Part shown: piece after piece, positions 15,790 through 30,501 of the stretch
How the letters are laid out: every line of letters begins with the position of its first letter
Numbering within the stretch: position 1 is the stretch's first letter
From: Sepiola atlantica
Lineage: Eukaryota; Mollusca; Cephalopoda; Sepiida; Sepiolidae
Assembly (NCBI GenBank): GCA_963556195.1
Contig: OY744523.1
Coordinates: 79,847,997-79,911,996 of the forward strand
Direction of reading: 5' to 3'
Length of the DNA: 64,000 nucleotides
Made by a program: the position numbers and the translations under genes
The notes under the pieces: model-generated
Databases searched by the model: none
What the model saw: only the letters and a program-made list of their open reading frames with translations
What the model was told of the DNA's origin: nothing

Positions 15790-18700
15790 TTAGTTACAGT
15801 CTTGATGTTCTTTCACAAATATGACAATTGAATGCACACACATGTTTGTAGATTTGTTACAGTCTTGATGTTCTTTCACAAATATGACAATTGAATGCAC
15901 ACACATGTTTGTAGATTTGTTACAGTCGTGATGTTCTTTCACAAATATGACAATTGAATGCACACACATGTTTGTAGATTTGTTACAGTCTTGATGTTCT
16001 TTCACAAATATGACAATTGAATGCACACACATGTTTGTAGATTTGTTACAGTCGTGATGTTCTTTCACAAATATGACAATTGAATGCACACACATGTTTG
16101 TAGATTTGTTACAGTCGTGATGTTCTTTCACAAATATGACAATTGAATGCGCACACATGTTTGTAGATTGGTTACAGTCTTGATATTCTTTCACAAATAT
16201 GACAATTGAATGCACACACATGTTTGTAGATTTGTTACAGTCGTGATGTTCTTTCACAAATATGACAATTGAATGCACACACATGTTTGTAGATTTGTTA
16301 CAGTCTTGATGTTCTTTCACAAATATGACAATTGAATGCACACACATGTTTGTAGATTGGTTACAGTCTTGATGTTCTTTCACAAATATAACAATTGAAT
16401 GCACACACATGTTTGTAGATTGGTTACAGTCTTGATGTTCTTTCACAAATATGACAATTGAATGCACACACATGTTTGTAGATTTGTTACAGTCGTGATG
16501 TTCTTTCACAAATATGACAATTGAATGCACACACATGTTTGTAGATTTGTTACAGTCTTGATGTTCTTTCACAAATATGACAATTGAATGCACACACATG
16601 TTTGTAGATTTGTTACAGTCTTGATGTTCTTTCACAAATATGACAATTGAATGCACACACATGTTTGTAGATTTGTTACAGTCGTGATGTTCTTTCACAA
16701 ATATGACAATTGAATGCACACACATGTTTGTAGATTTGTTACAGTCTTGATGTTCTTTCACAAATATGACAATTGAATGCACACACATGTTTGTAGATTT
16801 GTTACAGTCTTGATGTTCTTTCACAAATATGACAATTGAATGCACACACATGTTTGTAGATTTGTTACAGTCTTGATGTTCTTTCACAAATATGACAATT
16901 GAATGCACACACATGTTTGTAGATTTGTTACAGTCTTGATGTTCTTTCACAAATATGACAATTGAATGCACACACATGTTTGTAGATTGGTTACAGTCTT
17001 GATGTTCTTTCCCAAATATAACAATTGAATGCCCACACATGTTTGTAGATTTGTTACAGTCGTGATGTTCTTTCACAAATATGACAATTGAATGCACACA
17101 CATGTTTGTAGATTTGTAACAGTCGTGATGTTCTTTCACAAATATGACAATTGAATGCACACACATGTTTGTAGATTTGTTACAGTCTTGATGTTCTTTC
17201 ACAAATATGACAATTGAATGCACACAGATGTTTGTAGATTTGTTACAGTCTTGATGTTCTTTCACAAATATGACAATTGAATGCACACACATGTTTGTAG
17301 ATTTGTTACAGTCGTGATGTTCTTTCACAAATATGACAATTGAATGCACACACATGTTTGTAAATTTGTTACAGTCTTGATGTTCTTTCACAAATATGAC
17401 AATTGAATGCACACACATGTTTGTAGATTTGTTACAGTCTTGATGTTCTTTCACAAATATGACAATTGAATGCACACACATGTTTGTAGATTTGTTACAG
17501 TCTTGATGTTCTTTCACAAATATAACAATTGAATGCACACACATGTTTGTAGATTTGTTACAGTCGTGATGTTCTTTCACAAATATGACAATTGAATACA
17601 CACACATGTTTGTAGATTGGTTACAGTCTTGATGTTCTTTCACAAATATGACAATTGAATGCACACACATGTTTGTAGATTTGTTACAGTCTTGATGTTC
17701 TTTCACAAATATAACAATTGAATGCACACACATGTTTGTAGATTGGTTACAGTCTTGATGTTCTTTCACAAATATAACAATTGAATGCACACACATGTTT
17801 GTAGATTTGTTACAGTCTTGATGTTCTTTCACAAATATGACAATAAAATGCACACACATGTTTGTAAATTTGTTACAGTCTTGATGTTCTTTCACAAATA
17901 TGACAATTGAATGCACACACATGTTTGTAAATTTGTTACAGTCTTGATGTTCTTTCACAAATATGACAATTGAATGCACACACATGTTTGTAAATTTGTT
18001 ACAGTCTTGATGTTCTTTCACAAATATAACAATTGAATGCACACACATGTTTGTAGATTTGTTACAGTCTTGATGTTCTTTCATAAATATGACAATTGAA
18101 TGCACACACATGTTTGTAAATTTGTTACAGTCTTGATGTTCTTTCACAAATATGACAATTGAATGCACACACATGTTTGTAGATTTGTTACAGTCGTGAT
18201 GTTCTTTCACAAATATGACAATTGAATGCACACACATGTTTGTAAATTTGTTACAGTCTTGATGTTCTTTCACAAATATGACAATTGAATGCACACACAT
18301 GTTTGTAGATTTGTTACAGCCTTGATGTTCTTTCACAAATATGACAATTGAATGCACACACATGTTTGTAAATTTGTTACAGTCTTGACGTTCTTTCACA
18401 AATATGACAATTGAATGCACACACATGTTTGTAAATTTGTTACAGTCTTGATGTTCTTTCACAAATATGACAATTGAATGCACACACATGTTTGTAGATT
18501 TGTTACAGTCGTGATGTTCTTTCACAAATATGACAATTGAATGCACACACATGTTTGTAGATTTGTTACAGTCTTGACGTTCTTTCATAAATATGACAAT
18601 TGAATGCACACACATGTTTGTAAATTTGTTACAGTCTTGATGTTCTTTCACAAATATAACAATTGAATGCACACACATGTTTGTAGATTTGTTACAGTCT

Positions 18701-21700
18701 TGATGTTCTTTCACAAATATGACAATTGAATGCACACACATGTTTGTAAATTTGTAACAGTCTTGATGTTCTTTCACAAATATGACAATTGAATGCACAC
18801 ACATGTTTGTAGATTTGTTACAGTCGTGATGTTCTTTCACAAATATGACAATTGAATGCACACACATGTTTGTAGATTTGTTACAGTCGTGATGTTCTTT
18901 CACAAATATGACAATTGAATGCGCACACATGTTTGTAGATTGGTTACAGTCTTGATATTCTTTCACAAATATGACAATTGAATGCACACACATGTTTGTA
19001 GATTTGTTACAGTCGTGATGTTCTTTCACAAATATGACAATTGAATGCACACACATGTTTGTAGATTTGTTACAGTCTTGATGTTCTTTCACAAATATAA
19101 CAATTGAATGCACACACATGTTTGTAGATTGGTTACAGTCTTGATGTTCTTTCACAAATATAACAATTGAATGCACACACATGTTTGTAGATTGGTTACA
19201 GTCTTGATGTTCTTTCACAAATATGACAATTGAATGCACACACATGTTTGTAGATTTGTTACAGTCTTGATGTTCTTTCACAAATATGACAATTGAATGC
19301 ACACACATGTTTGTAGATTTGTTACAGTCGTGATGTTCTTTCACAAATATGACAATTGAATGCACACACATGTTTGTAGATTTGTTACAGTCTTGATGTT
19401 CTTTCACAAATATGACAATTGAATGCACACACATGTTTGTAGATTTGTTACAGTCGTGATGTTCTTTCACAAATATGACAATTGAATGCACACACATGTT
19501 TGTAGATTTGTTACAGTCTTGATGTTCTTTCACAAATATGACAATTGAATGCACACACATGTTTGTAGATTTGTTACAGTCTTGATGTTCTTTCACAAAT
19601 ATGACAATTGAATGCACACACATGTTTGTAAATTTGTTACAGTCTTGATGTTCTTTCACAAATATGACAATTGAATGCACACACATGTTTGTAAATTTGT
19701 TACAGTCTTGATGTTCTTTCACAAATATAACAATTGAATGCACACACATGTTTGTAGATTTGTTACAGTCTTGATGTTCTTTCATAAATATGACAATTGA
19801 ATGCACACACATGTTTGTAAATTTGTTACAGTCTTGATGTTCTTTCACAAATATGACAATTGAATGCACACACATGTTTGTAGATTTGTTACAGTCGTGA
19901 TGTTCTTTCACAAATATGACAATTGAATGCACACACATGTTTGTAAATTTGTTACAGTCTTGATGTTCTTTCACAAATATGACAATTGAATGCACACACA
20001 TGTTTGTAGATTTGTTACAGCCTTGATGTTCTTTCACAAATATGACAATTGAATGCACACACATGTTTGTAAATTTGTTACAGTCTTGACGTTCTTTCAC
20101 AAATATGACAATTGAATGCACACACATGTTTGTAAATTTGTTACAGTCTTGATGTTCTTTCACAAATATAACAATTGAATGCACACACATGTTTGTAGAT
20201 TTGTTACAGTCTTGATGTTCTTTCACAAATATGACAATTGAATGCACACACATGTTTGTAGATTTGTTACAGTCTTGACGTTCTTTCATAAATATGACAA
20301 TTGAATGCACACACATGTTTGTAAATTTGTTACAGTCTTGATGTTCTTTCACAAATATAACAATTGAATGCACACACATGTTTGTAGGTTTGTTACAGTC
20401 TTGATGTTCTTTCACAAATATGACAATTGAATGCACACACATGTTTGTAAATTTGAAACAGTCTTGATGTTCTTTCACAAATATGACAATTGAATGCACA
20501 CACATGTTTGTAGATTTGTTACAGTCGTGATGTTCTTTCACAAATATGACAATTGAATGCACACACATGTTTGTAGATTTGTTACAGTCGTGATGTTCTT
20601 TCACAAATATGACAATTGAATGCGCACACATGTTTGTAGATTGGTTACAGTCTTGATATTCTTTCACAAATATGACAATTGAATGCACACACATGTTTGT
20701 AGATTTGTTACAGTCGTGATGTTCTTTCACAAATATGACAATTGAATGCACACACATGTTTGTAGATTTGTTACAGTCTTGATGTTCTTTCACAAATATA
20801 ACAATTGAATGCACACACATGTTTGTAGATTGGTTACAGTCTTGATGTTCTTTCACAAATATAACAATTGAATGCACACACATGTTTGTAGATTGGTTAC
20901 AGTCTTGATGTTCTTTCACAAATATGACAATTGAATGCACACACATGTTTGTAGATTTGTTACAGTCTTGATGTTCTTTCACAAATATGACAATTGAATG
21001 CACACACATGTTTGTAGATTTGTTACAGTCGTGATGTTCTTTCACAAATATGACAATTGAATGCACACACATGTTTGTAGATTTGTTACAGTCTTGATGT
21101 TCTTTCACAAATATGACAATTGAATGCACACACATGTTTGTAGATTTGTTACAGTCGTGATGTTCTTTCACAAATATGACAATTGAATGCACACACATGT
21201 TTGTAGATTTGTTACAGTCTTGATGTTCTTTCACAAATATGACAATTGAATGCACACACATGTTTGTAGATTTGTTACAGTCTTGATGTTCTTTCACAAA
21301 TATGACAATTGAATGCACACACATGTTTGTAGATTGGTTACAGTCTTGATGTTCTTTCACAAATATGACAATTGAATGCACACACATGTTTGTAGATTTG
21401 TTACAGTCTTGATGTTCTTTCACAAATATGACAATTGAATGCACACACATGTTTGTAGATTGGTTACAGTCTTGATGTTCTTTCCCAAATATAACAATTG
21501 AATGCCCACACATGTTTGTAGATTTGTTACAGTCGTGATGTTCTTTCACAAATATGACAATTGAATGCACACACATGTTTGTAGATTTGTTACAGTCGTG
21601 ATGTTCTTTCACAAATATGACAATTGAATGCACACACATGTTTGTAGATTTGTTACAGTCTTGATGTTCTTTCACAAATATGACAATTGAATGCACACAG

Positions 21701-22143
21701 ATGTTTGTAGATTTGTTACAGTCTTGATGTTCTTTCACAAATATGACAATTGAATGCACACACATGTTTGTAGATTTGTTACAGTCGTGATGTTCTTTCA
21801 CAAATATGACAATTGAATGCACACACATGTTTGTAAATTTGTTACAGTCTTGATGTTCTTTCACAAATATGACAATTGAATGCACACACATGTTTGTAGA
21901 TTTGTTACAGTCTTGATGTTCTTTCACAAATATGACAATTGAATGCACACACATGTTTGTAGATTTGTTACAGTCTTGATGTTCTTTCACAAATATAACA
22001 ATTGAATGCACACACATGTTTGTAGATTTGTTACAGTCGTGATGTTCTTTCACAAATATGACAATTGAATACACACACATGTTTGTAGATTGGTTACAGT
22101 CTTGATGTTCTTTCACAAATATGACAATTGAATGCACACACAT
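15790..22143. repeat. Satellite block B: 71-monomer period built from 44 + 27
   Basis: The TGCGCAC mark occurs at 16,148, 18,920 and 20,621, spacings of 2,772 bp (44 monomers) and 1,701 bp (27 monomers). The CCCAAATAT mark at 17,011 and 21,484 and the CACACAGATG mark at 17,221 and 21,694 are each 4,473 bp apart (71 monomers). The ACAGCC mark (18,320/20,021) and the CTTGACG mark (near 18,571/20,272) repeat at 1,701 bp. A 27-monomer duplication is therefore nested inside a 71-monomer period. Confidence 0.95.
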
Positions 22144-25100
22144 GTTTGTAGATTTGTTACAGTCTTAATGTTCTTTCACAAATATGACAATTGAATGCAC
22201 ACACATGTTTGTAGATTGGTTACAGTCTTGATGTTCTTTCACAAATATGACAATTGAATGCACACACATGTTTGTAAATTTGTTACAGTCTTGATGTTCT
22301 TTCACAAATATGACAATTGAATGCACACACATGTTTGTAAATTTGTTACAGTCTTGATGTTCTTTCACAAATATGACAATTGAATGCACACACATGTTTG
22401 TAAATTTGTTACAGTCTTGATGTTCTTTCACAAATATAACAATTGAATGCACACACATGTTTGTAGATTTGTCACAGTCTTGATGTTCTTTCACAAATAT
22501 GACAATTGAATGCACACACATGTTTGTAAATTTGTTACAGTCTTGATGTTCTTTCACAAATATGACAATTGAATGCACACACATGTTTGTAAATTTGTTA
22601 CAGTCTTGCATGTTCTTTCACAAATATGACAATTGAATGCACACACATGTTTGTAGATTTGTTACAGTCGTGATGTTCTTTCACAAATATGACAATTGAA
22701 TGCACACACATGTTTGTAGATTTGTTACAGTCTTGATGTTCTTTCACAAATATGACAATTGAATGCACACACATGTTTGTAAATTTGTTACAGTCTTGAT
22801 GTTCTTTCACAAATATGACAATTGAATGCACACACATGTTTGTAAATTTGTTACAGTCTTGATGTTCTTTCACAAATATGACAATTGAATGCACACACAT
22901 GTTTGTAGATTTGTTACAGTCTTGATGTTCTTTCACAAATATAACAATTGAATGCACACACATGTTTGTAGATTTGTTACAGTCGTGATGTTCTTTCACA
23001 AATATGACAATTGAATACACACACATGTTTGTAGATTGGTTACAGTCTTGATGTTCTTTCACAAATATGACAATTGAATGCACACACATGTTTGTAGATT
23101 TGTTACAGTCTTAATGTTCTTTCACAAATATGACAATTGAATGCACACACATGTTTGTAGATTGGTTACAGTCTTGATGTTCTTTCACAAATATGACAAT
23201 TGAATGCACACACATGTTTGTAAATTTGTTACAGTCTTGATGTTCTTTCACAAATATAACAATTGAATGCACACACATGTTTGTAGATTGGTTACAGTCT
23301 TGATGTTCTTTCACAAATATAACAATTGAATGCACACACATGTTTGTAGATTTGTCACAGTCTTGATGTTCTTTCACAAATATGACAATTGAATGCACAC
23401 ACATGTTTGTAAATTTGTTACAGTCTTGATGTTCTTTCACAAATATGACAATTGAATGCACACACATGTTTGTAAATTTGTTACAGTCTTGCATGTTCTT
23501 TCACAAATATGACAATTGAATGCACACACATGTTTGTAGATTTGTTACAGTCTTGATGTTCTTTCACAAATATGACAATTGAATGCACACACATGTTTGT
23601 AGATTTGTTACAGTCTTGATGTTCTTTCACAAATATGACAATTGAATGCACACACATGTTTGTAAATTTGTTACAGTCTTGATGTTCTTTCACAAATATG
23701 ACAATTGAATGCACACACATGTTTGTAAATTTGTTACAGTCTTGATGTTCTTTCACAAATATGACAATTGAATGCACACACATGTTTGTAAATTTGTTAC
23801 AGTCTTGATGTTCTTTCACAAATATAACAATTGAATGCACACACATGTTTGTAGATTTGTTACAGTCTTGATGTTCTTTCACAAATATGACAATTGAATG
23901 CACACACATGTTTGTAGATTTGTTACAGTCGTGATGTTCTTTCACAAATATGACAATTGAATGCACACACATGTTTGTAGATTTGTTACAGTCTTGATGT
24001 TCTTTCACAAATATGACAATTGAATGCACACACATGTTTGTAAATTTGTTACAGTCTTGATGTTCTTTCACAAATATGACAATTGAATGCACACACATGT
24101 TTGTAAATTTGTTACAGTCTTGATGTTCTTTCACAAATATAACAATTGAATGCACACACATGTTTGTAGATTTGTTACAGTCTTGATGTTCTTTCACAAA
24201 TATGACAATTGAATGCACACACATGTTTGTAGATTTGTTACAGTCGTGATGTTCTTTCACAAATATGACAATTGAATGCACACACATGTTTGTAGATTTG
24301 TTACAGTCTTGATGTTCTTTCACAAATATGACAATTGAATGCACACACATGTTTGTAAATTTGTTACAGTCTTGATGTTCTTTCACAAATATGACAATTG
24401 AATGCACACACATGTTTGTAGATTTGTTACAGTCTTGATGTTCTTTCACAAATATGACAATTGAATGCACACACATGTTTGTAAATTTGTTACAGTCTTG
24501 ATGTTCTTTCACAAATATGACAATTGAATGCACACATATGTTTGTAGATTTGTTACAGTCTTGATGTTCTTTCACAAATATGACAATTGAATGCACACAC
24601 ATGTTTGTAGATTTGTTACAGTCTTGATGTTCTTTCACAAATATGACAATTGAATGCACAGACATGTTTGTAGATTTGTTACAGTCTTGATGTTCTTTCA
24701 CAAATATGACAATTGAATGCACACACATGTTTGTAAATTTGTTACAGTCTTGATGTTCTTTCACAAATATAACAATTGAATGCACACACATGTTTGTAGA
24801 TTTGTTACAGTCTTGATGTTCTTTCACAAATATGACAATTGAATGCACACACATGTTTGTAAATTTGTTACAGTCTTGATGTTCTTTCACAAATATGACA
24901 ATTGAATGCACACACATGTTTGTAGATTTGTTACAGTCTTGATGTTCTTTCACAAATATGACAATTGAATGCACACACATGTTTGTAGATTTGTTACAGT
25001 CTTGATGTTCTTTCACAAATATGACAATTGAATGCACACACATGTTTGTAAATTTGTAACAGTCTTGATGTTCTTTCACAAATATGACAATTGAATGCAC

Positions 25101-28100
25101 ACACATGTTTGTAAATTTGTTACAGTCTTGATGTTCTTTCACAAATATGACAATTGAATGCACACACATGTTTGTAGATTTGTTACAGTCTTGATGTTCT
25201 TTCACAAATATGACAATTGAATGCACACACATGTTTGTAGATTTGTTACAGTCTTGATGTTCTTTCACAAATATGACAATTGAATGCACACACATGTTTG
25301 TAGATTTGTTACAGTCTTGATGTTCTTTCACAAATATGACAATTGAATGCACACACATGTTTGTAAATTTGTTACAGTCTTGATGTTCTTTCACAAATAT
25401 GACAATTGAATGCACACACATGTTTGTAAATTTGTTACAGTCTTGATGTTCTTTCACAAATATAACAATTGAATGCACACACATGTTTGTAGATTTGTTA
25501 CAGTCTTGATGTTCTTTCACAAATATGACAATTGAATGCACACACATGTTTGTAGATTTGTTACAGTCGTGATGTTCTTTCACAAATATGACAATTGAAT
25601 GCACACACATGTTTGTAGATTTGTTACAGTCTTGATGTTCTTTCACAAATATGACAATTGAATGCACACACATGTTTGTAAATTTGTTACAGTCTTGATG
25701 TTCTTTCACAAATATGACAATTGAATGCACACACATGTTTGTAGATTTGTTACAGTCTTGATGTTCTTTCACAAATATGACAATTGAATGCACACACATG
25801 TTTGTAAATTTGTTACAGTCGTGATGTTCTTTCACAAATATGACAATTGAATACACACACATGTTTGTAGATTGGTTACAGTCTTGATGTTCTTTCACAA
25901 ATATGACAATTGAATGCACACACATGTTTGTAGATTTGTTACAGTCTTAATGTTCTTTCACAAATATGACAATTGAATGCACACACATGTTTGTAGATTG
26001 GTTACAGTCTTGATGTTCTTTCACAAATATGACAATTGAATGCACACACATGTTTGTAAATTTGTTACAGTCTTGATGTTCTTTCACAAATATAACAATT
26101 GAATGCACACACATGTTTGTAGATTGGTTACAGTCTTGATGTTCTTTCACAAATATAACAATTGAATGCACACACATGTTTGTAGATTTGTCACAGTCTT
26201 GATGTTCTTTCACAAATATGACAATTGAATGCACACACATGTTTGTAAATTTGTTACAGTCTTGATGTTCTTTCACAAATATGACAATTGAATGCACACA
26301 CATGTTTGTAAATTTGTTACAGTCTTGCATGTTCTTTCACAAATATGACAATTGAATGCACACACATGTTTGTAGATTTGTTACAGTCTTGATGTTCTTT
26401 CACAAATATGACAATTGAATGCACACACATGTTTGTAGATTTGTTACAGTCTTGATGTTCTTTCACAAATATGACAATTGAATGCACACACATGTTTGTA
26501 AATTTGTTACAGTCTTGATGTTCTTTCACAAATATGACAATTGAATGCACACACATGTTTGTAAATTTGTTACAGTCTTGATGTTCTTTCACAAATATGA
26601 CAATTGAATGCACACACATGTTTGTAAATTTGTTACAGTCTTGATGTTCTTTCACAAATATAACAATTGAATGCACACACATGTTTGTAGATTTGTTACA
26701 GTCTTGATGTTCTTTCACAAATATGACAATTGAATGCACACACATGTTTGTAGATTTGTTACAGTCGTGATGTTCTTTCACAAATATGACAATTGAATGC
26801 ACACACATGTTTGTAGATTTGTTACAGTCTTGATGTTCTTTCACAAATATGACAATTGAATGCACACACATGTTTGTAAATTTGTTACAGTCTTGATGTT
26901 CTTTCACAAATATGACAATTGAATGCACACACATGTTTGTAAATTTGTTACAGTCTTGATGTTCTTTCACAAATATAACAATTGAATGCACACACATGTT
27001 TGTAGATTTGTTACAGTCTTGATGTTCTTTCACAAATATGACAATTGAATGCACACACATGTTTGTAGATTTGTTACAGTCGTGATGTTCTTTCACAAAT
27101 ATGACAATTGAATGCACACACATGTTTGTAGATTTGTTACAGTCTTGATGTTCTTTCACAAATATGACAATTGAATGCACACACATGTTTGTAAATTTGT
27201 TACAGTCTTGATGTTCTTTCACAAATATGACAATTGAATGCACACACATGTTTGTAGATTTGTTACAGTCTTGATGTTCTTTCACAAATATGACAATTGA
27301 ATGCACACACATGTTTGTAAATTTGTTACAGTCTTGATGTTCTTTCACAAATATGACAATTGAATGCACACATATGTTTGTAGATTTGTTACAGTCTTGA
27401 TGTTCTTTCACAAATATGACAATTGAATGCACACACATGTTTGTAGATTTGTTACAGTCTTGATGTTCTTTCACAAATATGACAATTGAATGCACAGACA
27501 TGTTTGTAGATTTGTTACAGTCTTGATGTTCTTTCACAAATATGACAATTGAATGCACACACATGTTTGTAAATTTGTTACAGTCTTGATGTTCTTTCAC
27601 AAATATAACAATTGAATGCACACACATGTTTGTAGATTTGTTACAGTCTTGATGTTCTTTCACAAATATGACAATTGAATGCACACACATGTTTGTAAAT
27701 TTGTTACAGTCTTGATGTTCTTTCACAAATATGACAATTGAATGCACACACATGTTTGTAGATTTGTTACAGTCTTGATGTTCTTTCACAAATATGACAA
27801 TTGAATGCACACACATGTTTGTAGATTTGTTACAGTCTTGATGTTCTTTCACAAATATGACAATTGAATGCACACACATGTTTGTAAATTTGTAACAGTC
27901 TTGATGTTCTTTCACAAATATGACAATTGAATGCACACACATGTTTGTAAATTTGTTACAGTCTTGATGTTCTTTCACAAATATGACAATTGAATGCACA
28001 CACATGTTTGTAGATTTGTTACAGTCTTGATGTTCTTTCACAAATATGACAATTGAATGCACACACATGTTTGTAGATTTGTTACAGTCTTGATGTTCTT

Positions 28101-29290
28101 TCACAAATATGACAATTGAATGCACACACATGTTTGTAGATTTGTTACAGTCTTGATGTTCTTTCACAAATATGACAATTGAATGCACACACATGTTTGT
28201 AAATTTGTTACAGTCTTGATGTTCTTTCACAAATATGACAATTGAATGCACACACATGTTTGTAAATTTGTTACAGTCTTGATGTTCTTTCACAAATATA
28301 ACAATTGAATGCACACACATGTTTGTAGATTTGTTACAGTCTTGATGTTCTTTCACAAATATGACAATTGAATGCACACACATGTTTGTAGATTTGTTAC
28401 AGTCGTGATGTTCTTTCACAAATATGACAATTGAATGCACACACATGTTTGTAGATTTGTTACAGTCTTGATGTTCTTTCACAAATATGACAATTGAATG
28501 CACACACATGTTTGTAAATTTGTTACAGTCTTGATGTTCTTTCACAAATATGACAATTGAATGCACACACATGTTTGTAGATTTGTTACAGTCTTGATGT
28601 TCTTTCACAAATATGACAATTGAATGCACACACATGTTTGTAAATTTGTTACAGTCTTGATGTTCTTTCACAAATATGACAATTGAATGCACACATATGT
28701 TTGTAGATTTGTTACAGTCTTGATGTTCTTTCACAAATATGACAATTGAATGCACACACATGTTTGTAGATTTGTTACAGTCTTGATGTTCTTTCACAAA
28801 TATGACAATTGAATGCACAGACATGTTTGTAGATTTGTTACAGTCTTGATGTTCTTTCACAAATATGACAATTGAATGCACACACATGTTTGTAAATTTG
28901 TTACAGTCTTGATGTTCTTTCACAAATATAACAATTGAATGCACACACATGTTTGTAGATTTGTTACAGTCTTGATGTTCTTTCACAAATATGACAATTG
29001 AATGCACACACATGTTTGTAAATTTGTTACAGTCTTGATGTTCTTTCACAAATATAACAATTGAATGCACACACATGTTTGTAGATTTGTTACAGTCTTG
29101 ATGTTCTTTCACAAATATGACAATTGAATGCACACACATGTTTGTAGATTTGTTACAGTCGTGATGTTCTTTCACAAATATGACAATTGAATGCACACAT
29201 ATGTTTGTAGATTTGTTACAGTCTTGATGTTCTTTCACAAATATGACAATTGAATGCACACACATGTTTGTAAATTTGTTACAGTCTTAA
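22144..29290. repeat. Satellite block C: 45- and 21-monomer periods with 1-bp insertions
   Basis: A nonsense variant (TTAATG in place of TTGATG) occurs at 22,165, 23,111, 25,947 and 29,287. A 1-bp insertion (CTTGCATG for CTTGATG) occurs at 22,609, 23,492 and 26,328. Spacings are 883 and 2,836 bp for the insertion, i.e. 14 and 45 monomers plus 1 bp. The CACAGACATG mark at 24,661, 27,497 and 28,820 gives 45 monomers (+1) and then 21 monomers. The CTTGATG state dominates here. Confidence 0.93.
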
Positions 29291-30405
29291 TGTTCTTTCA
29301 CAAATATGACAATTGAATGCACACACATGTTTGTAGATTTGTTACAGTCGTGATGTTCTTTCACAAATATGACAATTGAATGCACACACATGTTTGTAGA
29401 TTTGTTACAGTCGTGATGTTCTTTCACAAATATGACAATTGAATGCACACACATGTTTGTAGATTTGTTACAGTCTTGATGTTCTTTCACAAATATGACA
29501 ATTGAATGCACACACATGTTTGTAGATTTGTTACAGTCTTGATGTTCTTTCACAAATATGACAATTGAATGCACACACATGTTTGTAGATTTGTTACAGT
29601 CTTGATGTTCTTTCACAAATATGACAATTGAATACACACACATGTTTGTAGATTTGTTACAGTCTTGATGTTCTTTCACAAATATGACAATTGAATGCAC
29701 ACACATGTTTGTAGATTTGTTACAGTCTTGATGTTCTTTCACAAATATGACAATTGAATGCACACACATGTTTGTAGATTTGTTACAGTCTTGATGTTCT
29801 TTCACAAATATGACAATTGAATGCACACACATGTTTGTAGATTTGTTACAGTCTTGATGTTCTTTCACAAATATGACAATTGAATGCACACACATGTTTG
29901 TAGATTTGTTACAGTCTTGATGTTCTTTCACAAATATGACAATTGAATGCACACACATGTTTGTAGATTTGTTACAGTCTTGATGTTCTTTCACAAATAT
30001 GACAATTGAATGCACACACATGTTTGTAGATTTGTTACAGTCTTGATGTTCTTTCACAAATATGACAATTGAATACACACACATGTTTGTAGATTTGTTA
30101 CAGTCTTGATGTTCTTTCACAAATATGACAATTGAATGCACACACATGTTTGTAGATTTGTTACAGTCTTGATGTTCTTTCACAAATATGACAATTGAAT
30201 GCACACACATGTTTGTAGATTTGTTACAGTCTTGATGTTCTTTCACAAATATGACAATTGAATACACACACATGTTTGTAGATTTGTTACAGTCTTGATG
30301 TTCTTTCACAAATATGACAATTGAATGCACACACATGTTTGTAGATTTGTTACAGTCTTGATGTTCTTTCACAAATATGACAATTGAATACACACACATG
30401 TTTGT

Positions 30406-30407
<2 letters not shown>
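29291..30407. repeat. Satellite block D: most homogeneous monomers at the right edge
   Basis: About 18 monomers that are almost all identical apart from an AATACACAC state at 29,631, 30,072, 30,261 and 30,387 (spacings of 7, 3 and 2 monomers). The last monomer stops at GTAGAT and runs directly into an AT microsatellite. Confidence 0.9.

Positions 30408-30480
<73 letters not shown>
30407..30480. repeat. (AT)n(GA)n microsatellite
   Basis: AT tract followed by GA tract, joined seamlessly to the end of the satellite array (GTAGAT then ATAT). Confidence 0.97.
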
Positions 30481-30483
<3 letters not shown>

Positions 30484-30501
30484 TGTATTTGTTTATTTTG
30501 T

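Larger units (their letters stand above)
9148..30407. repeat. 63-bp satellite array, ~337 tandem copies
   Basis: A single head-to-tail array of a 63-bp monomer spans about 21.3 kb. Landmarks are TGCACACACATGTTTGTAGA and TGATGTTCTTTCACAAATAT. Most variation sits at three two-state sites: TC[T/G]TGATG, AAATAT[G/A]ACAATT and TTTGTA[G/A]ATTTG. There are rarer marks such as GTAACAG, AATACACAC, TGCGCACAC and CCCAAATAT. The array is continuous with no insertion, and only isolated 1-bp indels change the phase. Read on the minus strand, each unit is 21 codons without a stop, so frames of 2,228 and 2,117 codons appear. I interpret these as a by-product of a 3n-length, stop-free unit. Two of the three common variants change the amino acid (Gln/His and Ser/Phe) and only one is silent, and nonsense and frameshift copies are themselves amplified. 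Confidence 0.99.

Noticed and set aside
9148..30407. CRISPR-like or protein-coding interpretation of the 63-bp repeat
   Set aside because: There are no unique spacers between repeats; the whole unit repeats. For protein, replacement variants dominate and stop and frameshift copies are amplified.
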